From the NCBI GenBank assembly GCA_026770025.1, contig JAMXDE010000026.1, positions 558,001-622,000 of the forward strand: a DNA stretch of 64,000 nucleotides, in the 5' to 3' direction. Made by a program: the position numbers and the translations under genes. Shown in pieces: positions 55,809 through 64,000 of the stretch (position 1 is its first letter; each line of letters opens with the position of its first letter). Origin of the DNA: Craspedostauros australis. Lineage: Eukaryota > Bacillariophyta > Bacillariophyceae > Mastogloiales > Achnanthaceae. The notes under the pieces were generated by a model, which did no database searches, was not told where the DNA came from, and was given only the letters and a program-made list of their open reading frames with translations.

Positions 55809-57926
55809 ATGAGGATCACTCTCGGAGCCAAGGTCGCTTGCAGATGTGGGCCTCGTCGGTCCAACGCACCTCGCAAAAAGCATGGCTACATCGTGGGACG
55901 TACGATCAAGGTTCTTCCCAAACACAACTGGATCATCCATTGGGAATCCTTGGGTGTTGTATGCCAACACAGTTCCCAAACCCTCATTCGCCTGGAAGGC
56001 GATGAAAGTCCACTTCCTGACACCAAGGTCAAAGAATACATTCAAACCATCTTCGTTGGAAAAGGAGTTGCGGCATTGGATGCTTTTGCGAAGAGCCACA
56101 GATTCCTCCCGCCACCAGATGCGATCACTGGACCGGCGGATGCACCTGCAGTCAGGCAAGACTTGGGTGTTGGGACGAACTCTCCATCCAGCAACATTCT
56201 CCCGAGCAACAATCCGGCTGCGACTTCTCTACCACTGAACTCTCCTCCCATCAACATTCACCTGACCAACGTTCCGGCCGCAACTTCCCAACCAACAAAC
56301 TCTTCGCACATGCCCCCAACCAACAAAGTCAGTATTGACAGCGGATCCGAAGAGCCGGAGGATGACGCATCTATGGATTGCAACATTGACAAGAACTTTG
56401 ACAACGACGTGTTGAATTATGCGATTGAGATGGAGGAACAAATCCTCCACTATGAACCACATCATGCAGAGAAGGCCACACTGATCTCCGACAACACCTC
56501 CATCAGCATGGGATCTCGAGCCGATGTAATGACATGGAAGGTTGTACCAGATGACCACATTGGCAGCCCCAAAGATGGATCTTCACGGGAGTGGGTGGGG
56601 GTTGCAAACTTTGACTTCACCAACCTAACCGTTGCGGGCAGGGGCAGGGACAGCAGGTACCAACGTATCAACATGCTGCATCTTCTACAGCACATGTGGC
56701 CTGGTGACTCGAAGGCCCAGGTTGACAAGCTCAATCAAAGGATCATCACGAGGCAACTTCCCACAAGAATATCGGAGGATCAGATTGACAATCACCTCAT
56801 ATCTCATCATGAGTTTTGGGTGTTCTTTGGATTGCTCCTTCTGGGCACTATTGAAGGCACATCCTGCCTGTGGGACGACAGAGACACTGAAGGATTCAAA
56901 CAGCCAATGGACGTCACCAACCACATGAAGAATTATCGGTTTCGTGCCATCCGAGAATCACTGATCCCACACATCTTCGCGGATGCATCCAAGCAATTCT
57001 CGGATCCATGGTGGCAAATTCAACCAGGTGTGGATGCTTTCAACGCGAAGCGGGCGGAGATCATGTGCGCGAGCACACTGAAGGTGATGGATGAATCCAT
57101 GAGTGCCTTCAAGACACGAACAACCAAGAATGGGAACCTTCCTCACCTATCCTTCGTCCGCCGCAAACCTGAGCCGCTGGGTGTGGAATTCAAGACCATT
57201 GCCAATGGAGAGACAGGGATCATGCTGTTCTTGGAGATCCAATGGGGCAAGGAGGGCATGGAGGGCGCGGCCTTCCTCGACAGGGTGAAGGGCAAGAATG
57301 CCGCATGCACCCTTCGCATGGCAGCAGCAACCAACATCTGTACCGATCCTTCGAAATCTTTGGATGATCCGCAGTTCAACCAGGGCAAGATCATCTTCCT
57401 GGGAGACTCGTGGTTCGCGTCTGTGGAGGCCACCAAGGCGCTTGAAACAGAGCTGGGTGCGAAGTTCATCGGCATCGTGAAGACGGCTCATCGGTTGTAC
57501 CCCAAAGTCTTCCTGGAGACCACAATGAAGGCGTGGCCATCCGGAAGCCAGCTGCTGATGGAAAGCAAGTGCGGCGGCCACAAGTACTACGCACTGGGGT
57601 ACAAGTACTGCAAGGCTAAGGTACTCTGCTTCGTCTTTTCCGCGGGAGCTGGGCATGCAGGCTGCAGGGCGCCGTATTTGTCAAAGTGGATCTCGGACGA
57701 TGGGCGCTCCATGACAAAGAAAGTGGATCAGCCGAGTGTCGCTTCGAAGTACTTTGAAAGCTGCAACAAGGTCGACGTCCACAACCAGGCTCGACAGGAC
57801 ATCCTTGGTCTGGAGAGAACTTGGCCCACACGCGACGGATACTTCAGGCTTGTCACGACTCTCTTTGGGATATCCGTTGTGGATGCATGGAGGGCATACC
57901 AATGCCACTTGGCGGGCAAGCACTGA
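55809..57926 (+). CDS. piggyBac-like DDE transposase (C-terminus lost to a stop)
   Basis: 705 codons from the ATG at 55809. The N-terminal ~70 residues are an SH3-like basic segment (KKHGYIVGRTIKVLPKHNW) often joined to this family in protists and algae. An acidic linker follows, then the transposase core: HEFWVFFGLLLLGTIEG, first Asp in KVMDESMSAF near residue 427, second Asp in FLGDSWFAS near residue 534, third Asp in CNKVDVHNQAR near residue 656. This is the DDD pattern of piggyBac transposases. A TGA at 57924 ends the frame, yet the same frame continues with NVPLMDFVNMMVKDML, so the native protein was probably longer. Role: cut-and-paste excision and integration. Confidence 0.85.
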   Translation: MRITLGAKVACRCGPRRSNAPRKKHGYIVGRTIKVLPKHNWIIHWESLGVVCQHSSQTLIRLEGDESPLPDTKVKEYIQTIFVGKGVAALDAFAKSHRFLPPPDAITGPADAPAVRQDLGVGTNSPSSNILPSNNPAATSLPLNSPPINIHLTNVPAATSQPTNSSHMPPTNKVSIDSGSEEPEDDASMDCNIDKNFDNDVLNYAIEMEEQILHYEPHHAEKATLISDNTSISMGSRADVMTWKVVPDDHIGSPKDGSSREWVGVANFDFTNLTVAGRGRDSRYQRINMLHLLQHMWPGDSKAQVDKLNQRIITRQLPTRISEDQIDNHLISHHEFWVFFGLLLLGTIEGTSCLWDDRDTEGFKQPMDVTNHMKNYRFRAIRESLIPHIFADASKQFSDPWWQIQPGVDAFNAKRAEIMCASTLKVMDESMSAFKTRTTKNGNLPHLSFVRRKPEPLGVEFKTIANGETGIMLFLEIQWGKEGMEGAAFLDRVKGKNAACTLRMAAATNICTDPSKSLDDPQFNQGKIIFLGDSWFASVEATKALETELGAKFIGIVKTAHRLYPKVFLETTMKAWPSGSQLLMESKCGGHKYYALGYKYCKAKVLCFVFSAGAGHAGCRAPYLSKWISDDGRSMTKKVDQPSVASKYFESCNKVDVHNQARQDILGLERTWPTRDGYFRLVTTLFGISVVDAWRAYQCHLAGKH

Positions 57927-58470
57927 CACAAGAATGTGCCTCTCATGGATTTCGTGAACATGATGGTCAAGGACATGCTCCACAACAACGAAGCCCCTGA
58001 TCCACCAAGCTCATTTGCCAGGATGAGAAGCGACCAGCCATCGGAAGTGCAATGTGGTGGCAATGGTGGCTCCTTGTCTTTGTTGACAACCGACAGTCCA
58101 GCCCATGCGACAACACAGGTGGCCCGTGCGACGACACAGGTGGCCGAGTGGCCCTGAGCAGACTTGATTAATGGTAACCACTTGGTAAAGCACTCAGGTA
58201 GAGTCCGGAACGGGAAGATTGACCATACGAAGCAGGGGATCGCCAGGTTCATGACGAGAGGGAAACGGGGCAGATGCTGTGTGTGCACGACTCGTCAAGG
58301 TACCATTTCCTGAACTGTCGAACGGGGTCTCCAGGCCAAACTGTTTGGTGCTGCGAAATGAAGGAGTACGACGGAATATTTCAACGATGTTTCGAAATCC
58401 ATGCAGAGAAACATGCAGGATCAAGGTCGCGTAGTTCCACACACCCAGACACCATGACAGATAGTTAAAG
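57927..58470 (+). pseudogene. Decayed C-terminal part of the piggyBac-like gene
   Basis: In the transposase frame, coding-like sequence continues past TGA codons at 57924, 58155 and 58311. A Cys cluster is visible before the last stop (GKRGRCCVCTTRQ). Then, in another frame, WCCEMKEYDGIFQRCFEIH reads to ~58468. Together they resemble the Cys-rich C-terminal finger of piggyBac proteins, now broken by a frameshift. Confidence 0.55.
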
Positions 58471-58914
58471 AAAGATGAGTGAAGAAGTCTGTGTCACAAC
58501 TCTTTCTATGTTCAATGGATTGTATGCAACAGCCAATGCAATGCAGGAAAGGAAGTGAAACGCCGCAGGGGGGGATGATCGGCAGGAAGAAGCGATGCCA
58601 CCAGTTTTCAGTGACCCGACCCGACGATATTGGATGTGGCAGAACTCAACGAGGAGAAGAGATGTGAACACCAAACTTCGGGGAGGGATGCAGCAGATGC
58701 AGGACAGATAGCTGGTAAATTTTAGTGTTGGTAGGATTGAGTGAACGTTAATCCGGAGCAAAAGAGTGCGGATGTTGGTGGTTTTTTGCAAGTTGGTGCT
58801 GTTTCCCTCGTAGCGGCTCCGTAGAGTTGTACCAGGATTCGACTACTTCGACCCTGTAGCCCCCTGTAGCCCCTTGTGGCCCCAAATGGGGGCGACACAA
58901 AAAGCGGATAGGCA

Positions 58915-58997
58915 GTAGGGGGGTATTTGTTGTTTCTGTACTCTATTTTGGTTCAGTCCCGTACAATCGGGAATTAATGATGTCACACATTTCGACA
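58915..58997 (-). repeat. 5' LTR of the miniature element, second fragment
   Basis: Starts with the duplicated GTAG and matches 54456-54538 to ATTTCGACA; followed by GTTCCC. Confidence 0.8.
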
Positions 58998-59186
58998 GTT
59001 CCCAAGGTGAGGTGTGAGTCAGGTCGGTCATGTTTGAGTCATGATGGATTCGTGAATGGGGGAGAGAAAGGAGGAGAAAATATTTGGTGGTCAATCAAGT
59101 CGGAGGATTTCGCGCCAAAACAAGAATTTCTCCCATCGGGTTGATACCGTGTCCGGTAGTAGTCTGTCCCTTATTGAATCTCAACT
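58998..59186 (-). repeat. Copia LTR fragment, right half
   Basis: Matches the first ~190 bp of the copia LTR on minus, ending with AGTTGAGATTC at 59186. It continues the LTR piece at 19561-19626 and 54363-54373. The flank beyond is CCGGG; on minus, the interrupted frame at 59187-59786 runs into it. Confidence 0.85.
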
Positions 59187-59786
59187 CCGGGTGTCCTTGT
59201 ACCTCGTCACTGGAACCTCTGTGCTCACTTTTTGCATTGATTTCTTTGCTGGCCTTTTCGAGATCGTCGCCACAAATAAGAGGAGGGTGCCAGTTCTCCA
59301 CTCTTGCAACAGCCCCCTCTCGGTGTTCCTTGTGTCGCACAACACTCTGCGGGCAACCATTAATGGAGTCTTATGGCGCACTCCGATTTCCGTTGGCTCC
59401 CTTTCGCCATCTTCTGACTCGTGGGGCGCGAAGGAACTTCTTCGCGGGTTGTCGCATCGATGAGCGCGAGCCTTCGTTGCTTCGGTCCCCTGCTGTCCTG
59501 CTGACCATGCATTGACACCACTGGTACTGATAGTACTTGCGTTAGTGCAGGGCCAGCCTCGCCACTGGAACTGTTGCATCAACGATTGGGGCAAAAGAGG
59601 CACAGGATCACATCCTCGACGAAAACACACACCACAACATCCCTGCCTGCTTGCGATACGCGATGCCCTCGCCTGAAACAAAAATCGCTCGGGCAGGTTC
59701 GCCAACATCCAATCGGGTGCAGTCGCCACACGTGCAGCGTGCATTTCATCCTCTCCGCTCGCGTAAGCCCAACTTTCCAACACCAT
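59187..59786 (-). CDS. Possible host gene, 3' end lost to the copia LTR
   Basis: Minus-strand frame of 200 codons from the ATG at 59786 (MVLESWAYASGEDEMHAAR) to the LTR border, where it runs on into LTR sequence. Composition is mixed, with a Cys pair GCCGVCFRRGC and a basic C-terminal part (ISKRPAKKSMQKVS). No family is recognised. It starts 246 bp from the plus-strand gene at 60033, so the two could share a promoter region. Support is only openness, position and composition; chance is possible. Confidence 0.35.
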
Positions 59787-60032
59787 GATCTACACACACC
59801 GCGGGTTTTGTCGTGACAAGGACAAACAACAACAGAGCACCCTGCCGATAAGGATACTCTTCTCGCGCTTCTTCGTGGATGAAGTTTACTCATCGCAACT
59901 CACTCCTCATCCTCACAAAAAGCATTCGCTGACAACCAAAGCAACGAGCAACACACAGCAGCCAGCAACCAGCAGCACTCACAAACCAATACCCTATTCT
60001 ACCTACTCTGACTCAAGCATCCGATCTTCATC

Positions 60033-61404
60033 ATGGTTTCCTTCGGCAAAGCAACTCTGTTCCTCTCGATCATGAGCTCCGTCATGGGCTTCACCTTGGG
60101 CGAAGGTGCGCAAAGCATTAAGAGTGCTCCAGGCCTGCTGAAGACTGCATGTGCCCAACAACTGCATGGATGATCATCCAACTCACATCTCCGTTTGCAC
60201 CGACATGCGTCTGCATCGTCCATTGTCCATCGCAACTCTCAATGTGTATCCTCCTCCCGTCTCGTCGACCACAATAGAAACTCAAGTGATGATGCAGAAG
60301 ACCCGCAACCTCAAGGGTGCCAGCGGCGGCTCCCAATCCAAGGGCTCCAAGAAAGGAGAATTTCCGCCCAATCAACCAGGGGCTGACCCGGAGGCATGGA
60401 GGCGCAGCCCCTCTGCTTGGTACTACGAGCAACTCGGTCAAATTCAAAACAGGGCACTCATCGAGCAACTGGCTGCAGTCACCGTCATTCCTATCGGTAT
60501 TTCGGACGGCACGCTTGCCACCTCACTGAACTCGGCTGTTGGTGTCGATGCCTGCGTGGACGGCAATCCAGGGATCGGACGAAACGGAGAATTCACTGCG
60601 ACGGCTTGCGATACTCTCAAGAGGCTCATCGAGTTTTGGTCGCTCGATCCTGCCATCGACAACACGCAAGTGGCAAGGATCCAAGTGCGAGGTGTGAAGG
60701 GACAACTTCTGGAAAATACAGCCTTGCTGAAGGCAACCTTCGCCGGTTCTCCAACCATCACCGACGAACTCATCCTGCAGCTGCAGGCAGGGATCCGGCA
60801 GGGGCTGCCAGATGGTTTCGACAACCCTCTGCTCACGTCCGCCTCGGCTGGTACTGGGTTACTGGCCGACGCAGGGACGATTGTCCAGCCAATTATCGAT
60901 CCATCCGGCGCCAGGACCGTCCTGCAATACTCCACCGCTTCCATCAGTTTTGGAGACGGTTACACGGATTTGTTGGCAGAAACGGGTCTCGCATCAAACT
61001 TCTCTATGGAGAGGGCCATCATCAATCTCTTCCCCTTATTCTTCATGACCGTTGTTGAACCAGTTTCCAGCACAAATCCTCCCGGGTTGGCTCCGGAAAC
61101 GGCAATCGACAACGATTTCCGTACTACCGAACGTGATGCCATCCGCAATGCGTTGGAGGGATACTTTTTTGCTCATATGAAGGGTACCCTCTATTTTGAT
61201 ACCTTCTGTGACATGTTGGAGCAGCCGCGTGGATCCGGAGTGAGTCGCCTCTGCGGTTTCATCGTCGGCGCAAAGCTTGCTGAGATGGACGGGGAGGTGG
61301 TGAATGCGAAGAGGGTCGTCGAATATGCCAGAGCCAACAGGGAAGGCATTTTGAGCGCCGACCCATCCATCTGCCCAACCCCACCCGGCTGCTTCGATGG
61401 TTGA
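60033..61404 (+). CDS. Secreted protein of unknown function (two exons, 399 aa)
   Basis: Exon 1 is 60033-60105 and exon 2 is 60278-61404, with a 172-bp intron (GAAG|GTGCGC to ACAATAG|AAACT). Spliced length is 1,200 bp including the TGA, so the frame closes exactly. Exon 1 encodes a signal peptide, MVSFGKATLFLSIMSSVMGF. The mature part starts with a Lys/Ser-rich linker (SGGSQSKGSKKGEF), then a globular ~330-residue region (AVTVIPIGISDGTLATSL; FFMTVVEPVSSTN; YFDTFCDMLEQPRG) with scattered Cys, ending PTPPGCFDG. I know no family for it. An unspliced start at 60151 is possible but would lack the signal peptide. The donor GTGCGC is not the strong consensus, so splicing is the main uncertainty. Best candidate here for an ordinary expressed host gene. 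Confidence 0.65.
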
Positions 61405-62744
61405 GCTGTCAACCTTTGCGCACCTTGTCGATGCGAAAGCCATACTCGCGAATGGCCATGTCGGCATCAAACTTAAAACACCATCATGTAGTCGGTACTT
61501 AATTCATGGAAGTGAACGATCATCGATCTACCCAGAGATCTCATTCATACCTGTACTTGCACTTGCATTTGTACTTGTGAGAGTTGTTGATCGAGGTCAT
61601 GGTGCAAGCGGAGAGAGTCCGTGCCGCTTGGTGGAAACACTCGTCGATCGTACCATATCCATGGTGAGTTTTTTCCTTCCTTTGAAGGAAGCTTTCCTAG
61701 TGCACCTTCCTTCAAAGGAAGATCGGAGGGGTCAGAGGGCCCCAATTCTTCCTTCAAAGGAAGGCTTCCTTTGAAGGAAGAATTTTGGCCTCTCAGGAGG
61801 GGTCAAAATCCAAAAAAACAGACCCCAACGCAAACATGACACCCCACTGCGTGGAAACAACACGGTTTTTGCGTTACGCGATACATACGGACGTTGCAAC
61901 CGCAAATTCACTTCTGGTTCCTGTGCTTTACATACTAGTGCCAAAATTGCAGCGCACTCATGCAGCACTTGATGTGAGCATGAAAAATACACCAATGCCT
62001 CTCCTTCGACTCGAGCAAATCCATGCATCTAATATGAATGAGGAGGATGGAAAATGGTAACAGTAATCCATATATTTCTGTTATATTACTTTAGTACAGT
62101 TGCCTTCATGGTTGCTTTGCTACGTCTACATGGAAGTCGACGTTCAGACTGACAGATGCGGGAGGACGTCCCTCCTCCACGTGTAGATGAGGTGGTTCCG
62201 ATTCCTCTCCTCTGGTTGTGCTCGGCGTCGACCTCGGTCGTGTTTTGATCGATTTCAAGCAGCATGAGACGTCTTCCACATGTTACACTCGATTTCAAAC
62301 AAATTTCATCGAGGCGTTGGAAAAAACTGCGAAATCACTCCATTATGTAAAAATAGTCGTTTTGATGTCTGCAACGACAGTTCGTGGTATCCAGGTTCTG
62401 GGTTGGACAGTTGTGTCGGTTTCTGCGGCAATGAAAGTCATCGGTTTTGGATGGCCCAGAACAAGGAACTTGGCTTGTTTTGGTGTGGGCTTGCGTCATT
62501 GTTCATGTCCATTGCACATCAAGGCGGCAAAATGGGCAGAAGACGAAAAGCCGACAGCACAGCAACAACGACAACAACGACGACAGCCACGACAAAAGTG
62601 AAAATGAAAGTGACAATGCAAGTGACCACGACAGCAAAGACAATGACAACATCAACATCAACAGCACAAAACCAAACTGAAAAGCCCAGCCCCTCATCAT
62701 CACATCCACATCGATGCGAGAAGCCAACCCCAAAGAGTGACAGA
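61405..62744. other. Unassigned DNA with short inverted repeats
   Basis: No supported gene. 61676-61791 holds a cluster of CTTCCTTTGAAGGAAG and its reverse form, four copies or so. 62560-62660 is a CAA/ACGACAACAACG-type simple repeat. Confidence 0.5.
61676..61791. repeat. Cluster of hairpin-forming CTTCCTTTGAAGGAAG motifs
   Basis: The motif and its reverse complement CTTCCTTCAAAGGAAG alternate, each nearly self-complementary, so longer cruciforms are possible. No gene end is close enough to call it a terminator. Confidence 0.6.
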
Positions 62745-63865
62745 TGCAGTCCATGTCCATGCTCTCCAACAGCATCGCATCGACAGCCACAGCCGCATCG
62801 ATTGAAGCATGCCGTCCGAGTCCATGCTCGCCAACAGCATCACATCCACAGCTGCAGCCACTGCGACTGAAGCATGCCGTCCGAGTCCATGCTCGCCAAC
62901 AGCATCACATCCACTGCTACAGCCACTGTGATTGAAGCATGCCGTCCGAGTCCATGCTCGCCAACAGCATCACATCCACAGCTGCAGCCACTGTGATTGA
63001 AGCATGCCGTCCGAGTCCATGCTCGCCAACAGCATCACATCCACTGCTACATCCACTGTGATTGAAGCATGCCGTCCGAGTCCATGCTCCACGACAGCAT
63101 CACATCCACTGCTACAGCCACTGTGATTGGGGCATGCCGTCCGAGTCCATGCTCGCCAACAGCATCACATCCACAGCTGCAGCCACTGCGACTGAAGCAT
63201 GCCGTCCGAGTCCATGCTCGCCAACAGCATCACATCCACTGCTACAGCCACTGTGATTGAAGCATGCCGTCCGAGTCCATGCTCCACGACAGCATCACAT
63301 CCACAACCGCAACCACTGCGATTGAAGCATGCCATCCAAGTCCATGCTCGCCAACAGCATCACATCCACAGCTACAGCCACTGTGATTGAAGCATGCCAT
63401 CCAAGTCCATGCTTGCCAGCAGCATCACATCCACAACCGCAACCACTGCGACTGAAGCATGCCGTCCGAGTCCATGCTCGCCAACAGCATCACATCCACA
63501 GCTACAGCCACTGTGATTGAAGCATGCCGTCCGAGTCCATGCTCCACGACAGCATCACATCCACAACCGCAACCACTGCAATTGAAGCATGCCGTCCGAG
63601 TCCATGCTCCACGACAGCATCGCATCCACAGCTACAGCCACTGCAACTGAAGCATGCCGTCCAAGTCCATGCTCCACGACAGCATCGCATCGTCAGCCAC
63701 ATCCACTTCGATCCAAGCATGCAGTCCATGCTCCATGACAGCATCGCATCCACATCCACTTCGATTGAAGCATGCCGTCCGAGTCCATGCTCGCCAACAG
63801 CATCACAGCCACAGCCATTTCCTCATCGATGCAAGCATGCAGTCCGTGCCCAAGCTCCCCAACAG
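62745..63865. repeat. 65-bp minisatellite, about 16 units
   Basis: Units start GAAGCATGCCGTCCGAGTCC and continue ATGCTCGCCAACAGCATC, then ACATCCACAGCTGCAGCC and ACTGTGATT. Variants alternate GCTCGCCAAC with GCTCCACGAC, and CAGCTGCAG with CAACCGCAA, suggesting higher-order repeats. The length is not a multiple of three, so frames shift at each unit and short frames of ~63 codons recur every 130 bp. Not coding. Confidence 0.9.
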
Positions 63866-64000
63866 CATTGCATCGACAGCCACTGATAATCAGCAATTAC
63901 ACACAGGACAAGAGGGGAGCACCAAACACTGCACTTACTACGCCGCCAGGGTGATCAATCCGAGAGGTGGAGTTGGAGATGTTTGGTGATAGTTGTTGCT

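Larger units (their letters stand above)
54972..58914 (+). mobile_element. piggyBac-like DNA transposon with GTAG target duplication
   Basis: 3,943 bp with inverted ends TGCCTATCCGCTTTTT. Both ends carry subterminal GGGGCTACA motifs: near 55005-55045 and again at 55245-55270 on the left; near 58854-58880, inverted, on the right. It is flanked by GTAG (54968-54971 and 58915-58918). The intact sister LTR at 54374 shows GTAG once, so this is a 4-bp duplication of GTAG. The element carries one transposase gene. The spaces 55280-55808 and 58470-58850 hold no supported gene. Confidence 0.8.
54374..58997 (-). mobile_element. Miniature LTR element (TRIM-like), interrupted by a piggyBac-like element
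   Basis: Two direct repeats of ~165 bp, TGTCGAAAT..ATTTCGACA, enclose only 347 bp (54539-54885). They are flanked by GTTCCC at 54368-54373 and 58998-59003, inside the old copia LTR. Read on minus, the right repeat is the 5' LTR. It is followed by TGGTAACGTAAACC, a TGG-type primer site. The left repeat (3' LTR) is preceded by AGGGAGGG, a purine tract. Without the 3,943-bp insertion and its 4-bp duplication the unit is 677 bp. This matches the terminal-repeat-in-miniature class. Confidence 0.7.

Noticed and set aside
62745..63865. CRISPR-like or protein-coding interpretation of the 65-bp array
   Set aside because: Units are contiguous with no unique spacers, the setting is eukaryotic, and the frame shifts at every unit.

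Overview
The window is nuclear DNA from a microalgal eukaryote, most likely a diatom or close stramenopile. The reasons are Ty1/copia polyproteins of the kind described in diatoms (CoDi-like), a short spliceosomal intron behind a signal-peptide exon, and a decayed secreted gene made of Pro/Thr-Ala repeats followed by Cys-rich repeats. It is a transposon graveyard with two elements that still look intact. Only one convincing host gene is present (60033-61404), with a weaker neighbour on the other strand.

Layout. Positions 1-16320 hold two near-identical copia elements head to head: copy 1 on minus, cut by the window edge, and copy 2 at 7173-16320. About 0.93 kb lies between them. Target-site duplications, LTR variants and a split third-party LTR all indicate that this middle segment was inverted by recombination between the copies. 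16321-19560 is a gag-only copia-type element on minus; the missing end of its 3' LTR sits at 6240-6443. 19561-19626 and 58998-59186 are pieces of one old copia LTR. Between them lies 19627-54362, a 34.7-kb segment bounded by ~152-bp terminal inverted repeats and inserted at an ATAT in that LTR. Inside it are a foldback element (19841-22278), solo LTRs, a 36-bp minisatellite, a broken gene with a DDE-like core (28011-31797), a broken secreted Cys-rich gene (33636-42480) and two intact copia elements with matching LTRs and 5-bp duplications (34535-41721 and 43686-52403).

The same old LTR was also hit at GTTCCC by a miniature LTR element (54374-58997), whose own LTR was then hit by a piggyBac-like DNA transposon (54972-58914). 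Past 59186 come a possible minus-strand gene, the spliced plus-strand gene, unannotated DNA and a 65-bp minisatellite running almost to the end.

How the parts relate. The repeats interrupt one another in a readable order, so several junctions date each other and let the pre-insertion sequence be checked. The two broken genes inside the 34.7-kb segment are candidates for its own mobility gene and cargo; that is inference. All functional statements come from motifs read by eye, with no database search.
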